Source: Planctomycetota bacterium
Lineage (GTDB): Bacteria; Planctomycetota; Phycisphaerae; SM23-33
Reading direction: 5' to 3'
DNA: 51,812 bases
NCBI GenBank assembly: GCA_009908915.1
Contig: JAAAOJ010000040.1
Coordinates: 1 to 51,812 of the forward strand
The notes under the pieces are model-generated. The model saw only the letters and a list, made by a program, of their open reading frames with translations. It was not told the origin of the DNA and searched no databases. Below, piece by piece: positions 50,397 to 51,812 of the stretch; position 1 is the stretch's first letter; each line of letters opens with the position of its first letter. A program made the position numbers and the translations under genes.

Positions 50397-51812
50397 ATGC
50401 ACAAGATTATGCTGACTGCAATGACCCTCACGCTCGCAGCGGCCGCGGCCGTGGGCGTAGCACCCGGCCAGTGGCACCACAGCAGCGAGGCCGATTTCCA
50501 GTCCGCCCAGCGCGACGGGACGGTGGTCAACAGCCGCGGTGACGTGCTGCTCGGCCGCAAGATCGATATCCTTCTGGCCAGCGAGGACGCACCGGCCGCA
50601 ATCTCGGCGGTGGTTGTCCGCGACGGCGTGGTCTACGCCGCCAGCGGTGCCGACGGCCGCATTGTCCGCATCGACGAGGACGGCAAGGTGGATACCTTCG
50701 CCACCATTCCCGCGGGCATGGTCACGTCGATGGCCCTGCGCGGGCGGACGTTGCTGGTCGGCGGCACCGGCAAGAAGGCGGGCATCTATGTCGTATCGCC
50801 GGAGGGCGAGAGTCAACGGCTGTTCGCCGACGAGGACGTGACGTACGTCTGGGATATATTGCCGACAGACGAGACGACGCTCTTCGCCGCAACCGGCCCC
50901 AACGGCCGGGTCTACCGTATCGACGCCGACGGCAAGGGCGAGGTGATCCTCGACGCCGGCAGTCTGATCAAGAACATCCTGTGCCTTGCCGCGTCGGACG
51001 ACGGCGACATCTATGCCGGTACGGACCGCAAGGGGCTGATCTACCGCGTCGATCCCAAGACCAGGAGGGGCCGGGTGATCCTGGACGCCGAGGAGGCCGA
51101 GATCGCCGCCATCGTGCCGGACGGGCGAGGCGGCCTGTACGCGGCGACATCCGATGCCACCAAGGGCCAGGGCGAAGCCCCCACCGGCGAGAAGACCGGC
51201 CGGGCGGACACCGAAGCCGTCGTGGGCGAATTGGGTGATGACGCAGGCGACGGCGACGACGATGAGCCCCCTTTGCCAGACACCCCCGACGACGACGGCG
51301 ATGGTGGCGATGACGGCGAAAACGCGCCGGAGGAAAGCGATGAAGGCGCCGTCGTGCCACCTGTCGACCTCGATGCCGGTGCGGATGCGACCGTGACGGG
51401 TAGGCCCGGACCCGGCGAGAAGACCAAGCCAACGCCCGTGGCGCCGCAGCCGCCGCGACCGGGCGGAAATGGCGGCGCAAAGCGCATTCGTACACAAACG
51501 GCCGACCCGCCGGCGGACCGGCGGCGGCCCCGAGCGGCAAGGGCAACGCGGTCTATCACGTCGACGCAAAGGGCTTCGTCCACGGCATCTACCGGCGCCC
51601 CGTGGTGATCCACGCGATGGTCGTCTCCGGCGGGCGACTCGTCCTGGCCACCGGCAACGACGGTACGGTGCATTACGTGACGCCCGATGGCACCCGCAGC
51701 GGCCGACTGGTGGACACCGAGGCCGCCCAGGTTGCCTGCCTGGCCGCCGAGGCCGACGGGAGCGTGGTCTTCGGGACGGCCGACGCCGGCAGCGTCGGGC
51801 GCATCGCTGCGG
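50397..51812 (+). CDS. Exported beta-propeller protein, frame interrupted, 3' end beyond window
   Basis: The ATG at 50397 is preferred to 50385 because AAGGATGAG stands at a proper distance; it starts a signal peptide (MLTAMTLTLAAAAAVGVAPG). Repeated propeller blades follow (VVYAASGADGRIVRIDEDG, TLFAATGPNGRVYRIDADG, DIYAGTDRKGLIYRVDP), then an acidic Asp/Glu/Gly/Pro-rich stretch at about residues 280-330. The first frame stops at 51608, but blade-like sequence (GKGNAVYHVDAKGFVHGIY, RLVLATGNDGTVHYVTPDG) continues in another frame to the right edge. A frameshift somewhere in 51440-51530, in low-complexity DNA, is likely. It may cooperate with the S55 protein upstream. Confidence 0.72.

Noticed and set aside
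1..51812. tRNA genes, rRNA genes and CRISPR arrays
   Set aside because: No tRNA T-loop/acceptor pattern, no rRNA-like sequence and no regularly spaced repeat array was seen on either strand.

Overview
The window is GC-rich bacterial chromosome, densely packed with genes in compact operons. Its gene content suggests a Planctomycetota, probably Phycisphaerae-like, anaerobe or facultative anaerobe. The grounds are a fused AroD-AroE, a gliding-type (GldA/F/G) ABC module with DUF4340, an S55 (SpoIVB-type) protein beside a beta-propeller protein, very large AsmA-like proteins, multi-EF-hand exported proteins and a trimeric NAD-linked [FeFe] hydrogenase. The taxon is inferred from content only; there is no rRNA or marker phylogeny here.

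Layout: (1) 1-8314, minus strand: a type II secretion/type IV pilus-like operon gspE-F-G-H-I-J-K and a PilM/GspL-like gene that runs off the left edge. The G-to-L part is chained by ATGA/GTGA overlaps. gspF carries an 8-bp tandem duplication that breaks its frame, and a 155-bp inverted-repeat element sits between gspF and gspG. (2) 8557-9837: an exported protein with nine EF-hand loops. (3) 9955-18643, minus strand: a surface polysaccharide operon with AsnB amidotransferase, GT4, WecA-like initiating transferase, flippase, GT4 and an integral-membrane glycosyltransferase. It diverges from a plus-strand gene fusing a sulfotransferase to a GT4 glycosyltransferase (18816-21092). (4) 21211-31294: envelope genes, comprising four lipoproteins (one with a lipin/LNS2-like HAD phosphatase domain), two AsmA-like proteins and a YihY/BrkB membrane protein. 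(5) 31701-32771: a response regulator with an HD-GYP output whose phosphoacceptor Asp is replaced by Glu. (6) 32881-36833: hydC-hydB-hydA for an NAD(H)-linked [FeFe] hydrogenase. (7) 36939-37478: a degraded ISAs1-type transposase with a 23-bp repeat that also occurs at 9926 and 31371. (8) 37755-39049: a BNR/propeller gene with a disrupted 5' end. (9) 39250-47839, minus strand: a gldA-gldF-gldG-DUF4340-aroDE operon. (10) 48083-51812, plus strand: an S55 peptidase-domain protein, its apparent C-terminal continuation in another frame, and an exported beta-propeller protein that runs off the right edge.

At least three or four otherwise well-conserved genes (gspF, the DUF4340 gene, the terminal propeller gene, probably the S55 gene and the BNR gene) are interrupted by single frameshifts. 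This could be real decay or indel errors in the assembly, and raw-read inspection should come before any biological reading of those genes. The most unusual content is the sulfotransferase-GT4 fusion, the D-to-E receiver coupled to an intact HD-GYP, a low-GC RND-pump-like patch embedded in the S55 protein, the dispersed 23-bp repeat, and a promoter whose -10 box is buried in a perfect 21-bp palindrome.
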